A DNA stretch of 17,973 nucleotides, from NCBI GenBank assembly GCA_900128565.1, contig LT636070.1, positions 1 to 17,973 on the forward strand, given 5' to 3'. Positions 8,086-17,973 of the stretch are shown here, piece after piece. The position numbers were made by a program, and so were the translations under genes. The DNA comes from Stramenopiles sp. TOSAG23-6 (lineage: Eukaryota; Sar). Under the pieces are notes generated by a model. That model made no database searches and was not told the DNA's origin. It saw only the letters and a list, made by a program, of their open reading frames with translations. Each line of letters opens with the position of its first letter. Position 1 is the stretch's first letter.

Positions 8086-8892
8086 TTATCTCCCTACGAC
8101 ATGAATTGTAACTTCAGTTTTCATAGTATTGTTTCCAGCCACCACATTATTCTTTTTCGTAATTTCTGCACATATTAATAAAAGTATACTACATATATAT
8201 GCAATTAAGAAAATAAAGAAACCTGGAAGAAGTTCAGTTTCTTCGGAAGGTTCTTTAAAACGTTTTCTTAAAATATCAAAATATGTTGCAAAACTTAAAA
8301 CATAAGTAGTTGTAAACCCACAAAAAACTGCGTAAATATTCCAAGTTTGATATTGTTTTGTTTTTATCTCAAGATTTGTTTTGTAGGATGTTCCATGCCT
8401 CTTTTTGTAAACCATACTCCACAATGTTGACGTCACTACACATGTTGTAGTTATTGTTAGTAGTAGACAAATGATTTGAACAAGAATTAACTCAATCTTT
8501 CCATGAATTGTCGAAAACATTTTTTCAGATAACGCACATTTCCCTTGACCACAAACCTGCCACAGATGTATTTTTAAGAGAAAACTTAGTTTATGGTGCC
8601 TCCGTGTCCAATAATTTGTATATGGCAAATTCATGATTGGTACAAATTGAAGAGTAATTAGACAAATTGAAAGTAAGCTTTGAATTATTAACATAAAAAT
8701 CTTAATTTGTCGCGAATTATTAATATGAAAACAATTGCATTCACAATTGCATTCATCTTTCAACTCTTCACGTATATATTGAAATACAAAACCACCAATA
8801 ATCAGAAGTGCAAAACTTAAATAAAAAGCAACACGATATTTTTTCGAATAGGACTCCGTATCTCCGAGTTCTGCAAAGTGTCTTGGATGGAT
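8086..8892 (-). CDS. Multi-pass membrane protein, 3' exon only (left copy)
   Basis: About 268 residues from the probable exon start near 8892 to TAA at 8086-8088. Hydrophobic segments lie at about 20-40, 63-87, 132-155, 183-205 and 221-243. Between the second and third is Leu-Trp-x-x-Cys-x4-Cys (110-119), resembling the first-loop signature of claudin/PMP22 or amastin-type four-span proteins; the last four segments have that spacing. The first segment would then be an extra N-terminal span or the end of a preceding domain. A Cys-Asn-Cys-Glu-Cys-Asn-Cys cluster (48-54) comes from a 12-bp tandem repeat. No enzyme motif is seen. The 5' part of the gene lies past the palindrome centre and is absent from the window. 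The family link is weak; the membrane topology is clear. Confidence 0.65.
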   Translation of the reverse strand: MHPRHFAELGDTESYSKKYRVAFYLSFALLIIGGFVFQYIREELKDECNCECNCFHINNSRQIKIFMLIIQSLLSICLITLQFVPIMNLPYTNYWTRRHHKLSFLLKIHLWQVCGQGKCALSEKMFSTIHGKIELILVQIICLLLTITTTCVVTSTLWSMVYKKRHGTSYKTNLEIKTKQYQTWNIYAVFCGFTTTYVLSFATYFDILRKRFKEPSEETELLPGFFIFLIAYICSILLLICAEITKKNNVVAGNNTMKTEVTIHVVGR

Positions 8893-8948
8893 TGTAAAAT
8901 ATATTATTAGAAAAAAATTGATGTTTTCGTTAGGTACACATTTTTGTA

Positions 8949-8959
<11 letters not shown>

Positions 8960-8986
<27 letters not shown>

Positions 8987-9014
8987 AAAAAANTNAAATT
9001 TTAAAAATTAAAAA
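8960..9014. other. Asymmetric A/T-rich spacer at the palindrome centre
   Basis: The only part of the window that is not self-complementary. It holds the rest of a run of 35 A (8950-8984), a G at 8985, seven A, then N-T-N (8993-8995), then a short A/T mixture. The poly-A side lies opposite a T run of only ten bases (9015-9024) in the other arm. The centre falls in the intron upstream of the membrane-protein exon, at a long homopolymer with uncalled bases, a typical place for an assembly to break or fold back. Confidence 0.9.
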
Positions 9015-9081
9015 TTTTTTTTTTGTACAAAAATGTGTACCTAACGAAAACATCAATTTTTTTCTAATAATATATTTTACA

Positions 9082-9888
9082 ATCCATCCAAGACACTTTG
9101 CAGAACTCGGAGATACGGAGTCCTATTCGAAAAAATATCGTGTTGCTTTTTATTTAAGTTTTGCACTTCTGATTATTGGTGGTTTTGTATTTCAATATAT
9201 ACGTGAAGAGTTGAAAGATGAATGCAATTGTGAATGCAATTGTTTTCATATTAATAATTCGCGACAAATTAAGATTTTTATGTTAATAATTCAAAGCTTA
9301 CTTTCAATTTGTCTAATTACTCTTCAATTTGTACCAATCATGAATTTGCCATATACAAATTATTGGACACGGAGGCACCATAAACTAAGTTTTCTCTTAA
9401 AAATACATCTGTGGCAGGTTTGTGGTCAAGGGAAATGTGCGTTATCTGAAAAAATGTTTTCGACAATTCATGGAAAGATTGAGTTAATTCTTGTTCAAAT
9501 CATTTGTCTACTACTAACAATAACTACAACATGTGTAGTGACGTCAACATTGTGGAGTATGGTTTACAAAAAGAGGCATGGAACATCCTACAAAACAAAT
9601 CTTGAGATAAAAACAAAACAATATCAAACTTGGAATATTTACGCAGTTTTTTGTGGGTTTACAACTACTTATGTTTTAAGTTTTGCAACATATTTTGATA
9701 TTTTAAGAAAACGTTTTAAAGAACCTTCCGAAGAAACTGAACTTCTTCCAGGTTTCTTTATTTTCTTAATTGCATATATATGTAGTATACTTTTATTAAT
9801 ATGTGCAGAAATTACGAAAAAGAATAATGTGGTGGCTGGAAACAATACTATGAAAACTGAAGTTACAATTCATGTCGTAGGGAGATAA
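9082..9888 (+). CDS. Multi-pass membrane protein, 3' exon only (right copy)
   Basis: Mirror copy of 8086-8892. The two copies are divergent, with their truncated 5' ends facing each other across the spacer. The upstream side has GTACCTAAC at 9037-9045 and then TTTTACA before 9082, matching the other TACCTAAC introns. A canonical alternative exon start is 9104, after TTTGCAG. The open frame continues upstream through poly-A to N bases, but that part encodes only Lys runs and is intron, not protein. The missing first exon cannot be placed. Confidence 0.65.
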   Translation: MHPRHFAELGDTESYSKKYRVAFYLSFALLIIGGFVFQYIREELKDECNCECNCFHINNSRQIKIFMLIIQSLLSICLITLQFVPIMNLPYTNYWTRRHHKLSFLLKIHLWQVCGQGKCALSEKMFSTIHGKIELILVQIICLLLTITTTCVVTSTLWSMVYKKRHGTSYKTNLEIKTKQYQTWNIYAVFCGFTTTYVLSFATYFDILRKRFKEPSEETELLPGFFIFLIAYICSILLLICAEITKKNNVVAGNNTMKTEVTIHVVGR

Positions 9889-10197
9889 TTTTTATACCTT
9901 ATAATGTCACATTCAACTCCAAGTACCTGGTAACCTTGAAGCAAACATGAAATTCTGCATTTCAATGTTTACATTGTAACAAAACAAAAAAGAAAGATTT
10001 CGTTCGATTGATTGATTGATTGATTGATTTCATATCTTTTTTATAAAATATATAATACTATATACTACACTATATACGATATTTGAATTCATGGGAATCT
10101 TAACTCTAAATATTCCCTTAATTTTGTTATTTTAATTTTTTAATTTTTTGTACCAAATTTTGTATGTAATAAAATATTTTACTTTTTTTTTTAATTC
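9889..10197. other. Convergent intergenic region (mirror)
   Basis: Reverse complement of 7777-8085, with the repeat now read as (TTGA)5 at 10008-10027. Nothing further was recognised. Confidence 0.7.
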
Positions 10198-12063
10198 CTA
10201 TAGTTCCGGATCAAAGAGTTTAACTCTTTTGCTAGCCTTTCCTTTCGGTTTAACGACGCCATTTACAAACTCTAATTCTTCACCAGCACGATAACCGGCA
10301 AATCCGCCATGGTCAGGAAAAAGTTTAGTCCGTAAGCATTGTGAAAAATATTTAAAATTTTTTTAAAATTTTTTGTTAGGTATAGAATTCTCTATGGAAA
10401 AAAAATGAAATACATTATGAATAACGTACAGATTCGTTATTGTTTCTTGTGGTTGGTTTGGAATACCATACATAGTATTATACTTTCGCATTTCGTGTAT
10501 TATCTTTGAAAATGAGGATTTATAGGTACCATAAAACTTTTGAGCAAGAAGGCAAATGCATTGTTCAATAATAGAAATCTCCACTTTGTTTATAACATCG
10601 CTCATACCTTCATCTTCATGCTGATATACATCATTGATCATTTGATACTTTTGCAAATCTGCTACTGTAAATTGCGGTAAAAATAAATCATCAACTTCAT
10701 ATGTGAGGCGATGTTTCGATGCTTTTTTGTTGATATCTTCTTGAAGTTTCACCCATTCTTTTTTGTCTCTAGTAAAGACGTAAAATTTTTGCAAAGTGTC
10801 ATTATTTCGACGTAGGAAACGTATTAGACCATCTGAAATATCTCCAAATGAAAACATAATCTGTGGAACACCACCAACAAAACCAAATGGCTGCATTATG
10901 TCTTCATGCTTATTGTCTATATCATCAAGATTCGTTGACTTTGACGTATGGTCTTTTTCATTAACCCAATGTATTGCAGTAAATAATACTATAGGTACTC
11001 TGTTTACAATTTTATAACTATTTTGGATGTGGTTGTTTCCCTCATTTGTTTTCCCAGAATTATCATTTGCTTTCCCAGAATTATCAATGCTTGATTCTAC
11101 AGTACCGTTTTTATTTTGTAAATCGCCTAACCACTGTATCACTATCTCTATATACTTTTCATTATATTGAAATGATTTATGAAATATATAACTGATCGGA
11201 TGCATCTGGGACGAATCCTTCAATTCATTTGATCCAATCTTGTAAATATGCGAAGAAAGACTAAGCTCAGGAAATGCAATCGCACCATAATGCAGTAAAT
11301 GTTCTATAATTGCCATATATTCTTTGACACCCCAATAATTCTTTCTGCATATAATAGCTTCTACAGTTAACTCAACACCGCTGAATGGTACTTTATTACC
11401 ATATTGTTCAGTGGGAAATTTTCCAGGGTGTTTCATTCGATTTTTTTGACAAAACTTTTGATATCTAGAAAACTGGAAAGTTTTGTCGTCAGTCCTCTTT
11501 CGAGCTTTCGTCCAATTCTTCTTCTTTACGTTTGTAACCCAAAGTAGAGGAACCATTGACAAAGGTTGTTTCGAAGCATCTACATTATCTTCTTTTACCT
11601 GTAACTCATTATATACTTGGAAATCCATCACTGTAAAGCTTGCAGAGGCATCCGTTAACGTTGTTGTTATGTTGTAATACGTAGAGGGAGCTATGAATAA
11701 TGAATCAGAATCCTCGGAATCTTTTCTCTCTGAACCGTTGACTTCTTTTTGAAGTCGGATCCGCGGAATTACTACAGTGAGGTTGAATACATTGAGTCTT
11801 CCAATATATTCTGCTACTTCAAATACTCTCAGCATTGTATTTCTTTGTTCGTTCATATCGTCCATGTGATATGAATCATATAAAAGATAAACATTTTTAT
11901 CCTTAAAAGGACCTTTGAAGTTGTTGCTTGCAGTATTCTTTTGTTTTACAGGCCGACTTTTTGTTGCAGCTTTAGTGAGAATCTTTTGTGAGAAGAAAAC
12001 AGAAGACAACAAATATAAGTAAAGTAAGGTATTCAATATTTTGTGTGCTGCCGTATACGTCAT
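10198..12063 (-). CDS. POFUT2-like O-fucosyltransferase family member (right copy)
   Basis: Mirror of 5911-7776. Exons are 12063-10430 and about 10339-10198, with the intron at 10429-10340. Identical in sequence to the left copy, including the altered active-site region and the DNSGK tandem repeat. No nonsense or frameshift difference separates the two, so neither has begun to decay, as expected if they are one gene represented twice. Confidence 0.65.
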
Positions 12064-12491
12064 ACTAGTAGATATGTCTACTTCCTTTGAAATATAGTTT
12101 TATGGTTCAGTAGAGGATAGGTGTAAATAGTTGCAGAGTACTACTATGGTACGCTGTATATTGTGTTAGTCGTTGTAATATTCGTATCTTTCTTAAAAAA
12201 AAACGTATTTTTTATTTTTCGGTTTCGTAACTTTCGTTCGGGTTTCAAAAAATATTTTGCGCTTTTTCTCGGAGAGTGAAAAGAATTACTCCTCTCTCTC
12301 TCTCTCTCTCTCTCTTTTGGTTCCATTAAAAGTTGGATTAAATTGTTTTCTGTTTTATTGTAGATCATTCTAACAATTACTGTATTCACCTACTCTTGTG
12401 AATATAGACTTTTACAATAGTGGAAGAGTTGATTGTACGTTTATAGTAGAAGTAGCCTTGTAACGTTTTCATAATTCGTAAAAATAGAGAA
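12064..12491. promoter_or_regulatory. Divergent intergenic region (mirror)
   Basis: Reverse complement of 5483-5910, with (CT)12 at 12292-12315. It carries the presumed promoters of the right-arm coiled-coil gene (+) and POFUT2-like gene (-). Confidence 0.5.
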
Positions 12492-15400
12492 ATGAAACAT
12501 ACGACCACGTCTCTTAGCGGTATTCCGCCTCATGTACACAATCTTATTGAATCTATTACTCGAACTCAAAAGTTATACCAGAGACGATTGCAAGAGGCAG
12601 AGTATCAAATACGTACATTATTTAAAAAGGAATTTTTCCAAGAACACAACTGTAAAAGTATCCCAGAACATACTTTTGCTAAAAATCTAGTTAATCAAAA
12701 GAGTGAAATAAGTAAACTTGAACTGTTTGAAATTCCTTTACGGAAATTGCTACTTTCTGTGAGGAGAAAGTTCAGTAGACTATTGAAAGAAGAAAGGTCA
12801 ATTATTTGTAAATATTGTATTTCTATTGGTTTAAACCCAAAAAATCTTCCTATTCAATTCCAAAGAAATTGTAACCCTAACCCTAATTTTGATACACAAT
12901 GTTTGTTGTCCCACCAACAAAACTCTTTCAATATAAAACAAAATAAAGAAAGCATAGCTCAGCCAAACTCTATTCAAACAACATCATTCAATACTACTCC
13001 TGAATACGATGATAATCGATATAATTCGTCTAGTACGAATGACGAAATTAAAAATGACGACTATAACCCTAACCCTACCCAAAATTGTAGTCAGGTCACA
13101 AATAATGCTACAAAAATATTCTTTGAACCGTCTGTCCTACAATTAAACACATTTGAAACGAAATATAGGGATTGTATTATACTCATAGAAAAATATAAAA
13201 AGACATTACTTGACTTACAAATGAAACATTTTCATCAAACAAAGTTATTGCAACAAAAAAATGAAAAAATAACTTTGGAGAAAGACAAAATTGAAAATGA
13301 ATTTCAAAATTACAAGACTAAAAAAAAAACAGAAATAATTTTTTTGGAACAAAATATAAAAAGTAAAGACACTTATATCAATGAACAAAACTGTATTATC
13401 GAACAAGTCAATGAAAAACTAAAACATTGTGAAAAAGACAAAAAAGAAGAAATGCTTGAAGTTACAAATCATTTTCAAAACACGAAAAAAGAAGAAATTC
13501 TTGAAGTAACAAACAAATTTCAAAAACAATTTGATACTTTATCAGTAGATCATGCAAATATGAAAGAAACTATACGACATGAAATACAGAAAAGAGAGGA
13601 AGCAGAGAAATATACTACAGAAATTGAAAAAAGTGCACAATTATTAGTGAAAATGTAAAGTTGTATGAATTGATTTTGTTTTCAAATTTTTTTCAAATTT
13701 TTTTCAAATTTTTTTTTGTACCTAANANTTTTTTTTTTTTTTTNCTTCACAATACATGCATAATAATTTTGAAGAAAACGCAAATAAAAGAAATAACATT
13801 TTGGAAGAAAAATATTTAAATCAAATTCAAGATAAACAAAACATTCAAAATATACATCAAAAAATAGAATTAGAATCCGAACAGGTTTGTCATACAAATA
13901 CTGAAATGATGAAACAAATTTCAGTGTATCAACATGAAATCCAAAATGTAGAAAATTCGTTACATACTGTTGAAACACGAAATATTGCTTTAGTTGCAGC
14001 GGATGTGATACAGAAACACGAAATCAATAATTATTTGACATTGAAGCAAAAGTGGGAAAATATAAAAAATACATATAAAAAACAAGAAAAAAATTATAAA
14101 ATAGAAATTCATACGTTGGATACTCAATATGGTGCGTATGAGAACGAATCGCGGACACTTGAAAGAAAACTTGAAAAAATGAATAAATTAGAAATTGAAG
14201 AAAAAAAAAAGAAAAAAAAATTGGTTGACAATTTACTAGAGAAAATAAAATCAAAAAACGAAATTATAAAAAAATGTAATTATGAAAAAAATGAACATCA
14301 AATTGTAGAAAAAGAAATGAAAATGTACTTGGAGAATTATTATAAAGAAAGTCAATTATATCGTGATTCAATAGAATACACTGAAGAATTACGTAGAGAT
14401 TTTGTATATGAAACAGAACAACACGAAAAACAACAAAAATATGAAAAACAACAAAAACACGAAAAAGATAAATTGCAAGAGGAAATAAAACATCAAATTG
14501 TATCATTAAACAATATAGAAATAACAGACCATAAAAAAATAGAAGAAATTAAAAACTTGAAAATAAAACAAAAACAACAAAAAATGAAATTCATCAATTT
14601 TGAAACGTCAAATGAAAAAATAGTACAAAAAATGGTACAAAATTATAAATTGGCTCAAGAAAAGTATGAAAATATTGTCGAAGAAAAAAAACATTTACTT
14701 GATAAAATTGAAAATTCAACTGAATCGGACGGTTTAAAATTGATTGTATTGAAAAATCTTCAAGCACAACAAAAACAACAAAATTCTGTTGAACATGAAC
14801 AAAACCACGAAATTTCAAAATTGCACGTGGAAATTTCAAAATTGAAAATGGATTTCCGCGACAAAGAAAAATCATGTATAGACTTACAACACGAAATGAC
14901 ACGAAATAAACATGATTTTGGAGAATATAAGATAATGGAAGCAGAATGCCAATTTAAGTTATTATTACAAAATCGACATCTCTTGGAACAAAAATCTAAA
15001 GAAAAATTGAACTTTGTATGTTTTTCATCATGAATTTCGAATTTATTTTTTTTTCATCATGAATTTCGAATTTATTTTTTTTTCATCATGAATTTTAGTT
15101 TCGATTTTTTTTTTTTTTTTTAAATGCCAGTTTGTCACTGTTTGTATACAATATCGTTTTTGTTTTACATGTATTTATTCTAATAAATATTTTAAATTTG
15201 ACAAAATATTTTTCCTCATTAAATGCAGAAAAAATTCAAAAAAATGAAAAAATAACAGAAATGGCAACAGCAAATTTTTTACAAAATAAAAATTATGTGT
15301 CTATATTAGAAAAAAATTTATATGAAGAGGAAAATGCATTACGTATGTTGGAAAGTCAAATAAAAAGGGATAAAGATTTGTACGTTTTCAAAATTGATTT

Positions 15401-16188
15401 TTTTTTTTTTTTATAGTAAATTTCGTACCTAACAAAACATTTTGACTACAAAAATAAAATATATTTTTCCATAATAAATGCATGAAAAACATTTTGCTTC
15501 ACAAGTAACTAAATTGTCCAAAACTTCTTCTGAATGTCAAACTTTACAAAATGAATTCGAATTGCTTCAAAATAATTATGATAATCAAAATCAAAATTCA
15601 ATTAAAATGAAAAAAAAACTGTTACAATATGAGAATAATTTGGAAACAGAACGAAATGAAACTCATCAATTAATTAGTGAAATGTGGGACAAATTGGAAC
15701 AAAAAACATGTTTGTTCCAAAATAAATTGGAACAAAAAACATGTTTGTTCCAAAATGAAATGAAAGAATTAAAATATCAAAACGAACAATCAAAAAAGAC
15801 GATAAAAATAGTAAAGAATATGAATGAATATCAATATAGTAACGAAAATACATTTCGTGTTTTATGTGGAAACCCTAACCCTACAGTTAATGATTGTCTT
15901 GTGAAGATTAGAAATTTAGAAATGAATACTGAAAAAATTCAAAAAAATCATAGAATTAGAATGTCTGCTGCAGCAAAAGTAGTTGATATGCTTCAAAATG
16001 CTGAAAACAAAATTGCACAATTGGAAAAAGAGGTACGAAAAAAAAACAGAAAAAAAATCACGAAATCTGATACAAGCACGAAATATCACAATCAATTGGA
16101 AAACGACTGTAGTACTGAAAATAATACAAAACATATGCAAATCATGTCATCCTGTGATCCAATGTATTTTGTAAATAATTCCGAATAA
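12492..16188 (+). CDS. Large coiled-coil protein in four exons (right copy)
   Basis: Mirror of 1786-5482 in reading orientation. Exons are 12492-13654, 13752-15015, 15228-15379 and 15504-16188. Introns start GTAAAG (13655), GTATGT (15016) and GTACGT (15380). TACCTAA(N) lies at 13719-13726 and TACCTAAC at 15426-15433. Alternative exon starts that also keep frame are 13761 and 15483, both after TGCA. The stop is TAA at 16186-16188. The protein is as described for the left copy. Confidence 0.75.
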
Positions 16189-16378
16189 TGAGACAAAAAA
16201 AAATTTTAAAAATAAATCTTTTTAAACGTTTTTTGTTTCCAATTCAAATGGGGTACCCGGTACCTTCAATTCCAGCCGTTTTGAGCCGTTTCATTTTCCA
16301 AAAAGAAAAGATATACTGTACTATAATATTGAGGTATTATATAATATTGTACATTGCATTTCTGTATTTTTTCTAGAA
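16189..16378 (+). promoter_or_regulatory. 5' region of the EF-hand gene (mirror)
   Basis: Reverse complement of 1596-1785. GGTACCCGGTACC lies at 16252-16264 and the two AGCCGTTT units at 16274-16281 and 16284-16291, upstream of the ATG at 16379. Confidence 0.3.
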
Positions 16379-17225
16379 ATGTCAGCCAAACAGAACAAAC
16401 TTACACAGGAAGAAATTGACTCTTGTAGAGATGCTTTCTTACAATATGACAAAGACAGAAGTGGTACAATTGACCAATGGGAATTAAAAGCAGTACTAGA
16501 AGGTAAGTCCCATGAACAAATGTGTAAACGTAACTGCCAATGAAACAACTTCACGTCTCTCCCAATTCTATCCCAAACACGACATATAACACATGTCGTA
16601 TCAATTTTTTAACGACTATCTATAGCTTGTAAAAGCGTTTGTGTGTATAGCTATATGTTTTCTTTGGCTATTTATTGATGTTCTTTGTTTGTACACAAAA
16701 GTTTTGAAGATGAAGTGTTGTGTTTCCATTTGATAGTTTCTATTATTATATTTTTTTATATCTTTTCGATCAACACTTTTTCCATGTCTATATTTTATTC
16801 CTGTATAGCACTCTCTGCTAATATTCAAAACCATAATATTCACAACATTTTATTTTGATCATATTTTTTAATCCTTAGCTATGGGACAGCAGCCAACAGA
16901 CGAAGAAATTTTTCAAATGATTAATGACGTAGACGATAACGCATCTGGATCCATAGATTTTTCTGAATTTTTAACAGTGATAAAAATGCAAAAAAGCCGT
17001 GCATCAAATGTAGATGATGAATCAGATATATTAGATGCTTTCGTTGCTCTAGGTGGAGAATCCGATAAATCAGGTCATGTAAATTCAGAAACTCTGGTTA
17101 AAATAATTAAACACGATTTTGGATTGACTATTAATATTGAACAACTTATTGATGCCATTGATACTGATAATTCTGGTTTAATTGAATATGATGAATTCAA
17201 GCTACTCATGTCTACAACAAATTAA
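16379..17225 (+). CDS. Calmodulin-like four-EF-hand protein (right copy)
   Basis: Mirror of 749-1595. Exon 1 is 16379-16502, the intron 16503-16878 (GTAAGT...CCTTAG), exon 2 16879-17225. The 156-residue product is identical to the left copy: three good EF-hand loops and a degenerate third. Confidence 0.88.
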
Positions 17226-17396
17226 GAAAATTAAGAAAATAGTTGTATCGTATAGTATGATAGATGTTTATAATTGGGAGTTATTATACGTTTTGAAATA
17301 TTTCTAAATTTATAAAAATGAAATAATAAAAAAAAATTTTATTTTTTTTTTGTACGAAAAGAAATTATCAACAATATTTTTTTTTTGGACTACCAA
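17226..17396. terminator. Convergent 3' region (mirror)
   Basis: Reverse complement of 578-748. AATAAA lies at 17325-17330 on the + strand for the EF-hand gene; the signal for the Q-rich gene is read on the - strand at 17343-17338. Confidence 0.45.
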
Positions 17397-17747
17397 TTAA
17401 GGCATCCAATTATGATGTTGTTGTTGTTGTTGTTGTTGCTGTGGTGGTTGTTGCCATTGTTGCTGGTGAGAATTTAATTCAGGTCGTACTTGCCATTGCT
17501 GCTGTTGTTGTTGTTGTTGTTGATAATGCATTCGATTTTGAACTTGTGGTTGTTGCTGCCAATGTGAAGTTTGTTGTTGAATGGCTGACACTCTAGGTAC
17601 CCTTTCTTGAGAAGTGCGCTGCTCCGCAAATAAATCTCTTGATGAAGGATTGTATGAAAGTGGTGCACTTGGAGCAGTGGGTGCAGTAGCTACAGGTAAT
17701 GGCATTGACTGTGACTGCACATCTGTGTATGAATGTCTTTTTTCATC

Positions 17748-17784
<37 letters not shown>

Positions 17785-17972
17785 GGTGGTGGTGGAGAAG
17801 CATTCATTGAATTTCTATACATTGAATTTCGCATTGATCCAGGATCATTGTATTGATGTTGTTGTTGTTGTTGCATTAAAGATGGATTATTATAGTGATT
17901 ATTATATTGTTGTTTTGGTGGTTCATTATATTGTGGTGGTTCATTATATTGTTGTTGTGGTGGATTATTATA
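17397..17972 (-). CDS. Gln/Pro/Asn-rich low-complexity protein, 3' part (right copy)
   Basis: Mirror of 2-577. The open frame runs off the right edge of the window at the same base as the left copy runs off the left edge, so both copies are truncated identically inside the same low-complexity repeat. Confidence 0.75.
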
Positions 17973-17973
17973 T

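Larger units (their letters stand above)
1..8959. repeat. Left arm of window-spanning inverted repeat
   Basis: Every base of this arm checked pairs with its complement at 17974-x in the right arm. Genes, introns, microsatellites, homopolymer lengths and three ambiguous bases (4230, 4246, 4248) all recur in mirror image. The exact match ends at the tenth A of the central poly-A run (8950-8959), opposite the T run 9015-9024. No difference was seen between the arms, which argues for one sequence written twice (assembly or library fold-back) or a very recent duplication. Confidence 0.97.
9015..17973. repeat. Right arm of window-spanning inverted repeat
   Basis: Reverse complement of 1-8959. All gene models of the left arm recur here on the opposite strand at 17974-x. 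The mirrored ambiguous bases are 13726, 13728 and 13744. The right arm shows the - strand genes of the left arm in reading orientation. Confidence 0.97.

Noticed and set aside
8944-9081. N-terminal extension of the membrane protein through the poly-Lys stretch
   Set aside because: It is translation of the central poly-A run, N bases and an intron-like TACCTAAC segment, and is not protein-like.
1-17973. Transposon with long terminal inverted repeats or a mobile palindromic element
   Set aside because: No transposase, integrase, reverse transcriptase or target-site duplication was found. The arms contain ordinary cellular genes and extend to both window edges.
1-17973. CRISPR arrays, tRNA or rRNA genes, bacterial operons or phage genes
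   Set aside because: None was recognised on either strand. Introns and protein types indicate a eukaryotic nuclear region.

Overview
The window is an AT-rich nuclear fragment of a unicellular eukaryote. The evidence is spliceosomal-type introns, long Asn/Gln/Lys-rich proteins, CAA-coded poly-Gln, long A/T homopolymers, and TAA/TAG used as ordinary stops (standard code, with CAA for Gln). A calmodulin-like protein of flagellar-dynein-light-chain type suggests, without proving, a flagellated protist. I cannot name the species.

The dominant fact is that the whole window is one giant inverted repeat. Position x on the + strand pairs with position 17974-x on the - strand from the first base to the last. 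The arms (1-8959 and 9015-17973) appear identical and surround a 55-nt A/T-rich spacer (8960-9014). Even the ambiguous bases are mirrored (4230/13744, 4246/13728, 4248/13726). The window therefore holds about 9 kb of unique information written twice. Mirrored N calls and mirrored window ends fit a fold-back (palindromic) contig better than a natural palindrome, though a recent genuine palindrome cannot be excluded from sequence alone.

Layout of one arm (left arm coordinates): the 3' part of a Gln/Pro/Asn-rich protein gene (+, 2-577, running off the window); a four-EF-hand calmodulin-like gene with one GT-AG intron (-, 749-1595); a large coiled-coil protein gene in four exons (-, 1786-5482); a 428-nt divergent intergenic region with an AG microsatellite; a POFUT2-like O-fucosyltransferase-family gene in two exons (+, 5911-7776); a convergent intergenic region with a TCAA repeat; and the 3' part of a multi-pass membrane protein gene (-, 8086-8892) whose 5' exons lie beyond the palindrome centre and are missing from both copies. 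The right arm repeats all of this in mirror image.

The genes do not form an operon or an obvious pathway; this looks like an ordinary compact protist gene neighbourhood. The points most worth a second look are the palindrome itself; a set of introns that share a TACCTAAC motif and seem to lack an in-frame AG at the 3' end; (CCCTAA)n telomere-like strings inside exons, always read as Asn-Pro-Asn-Pro; and a POFUT2-like protein that seems to have lost residues of the usual active site.
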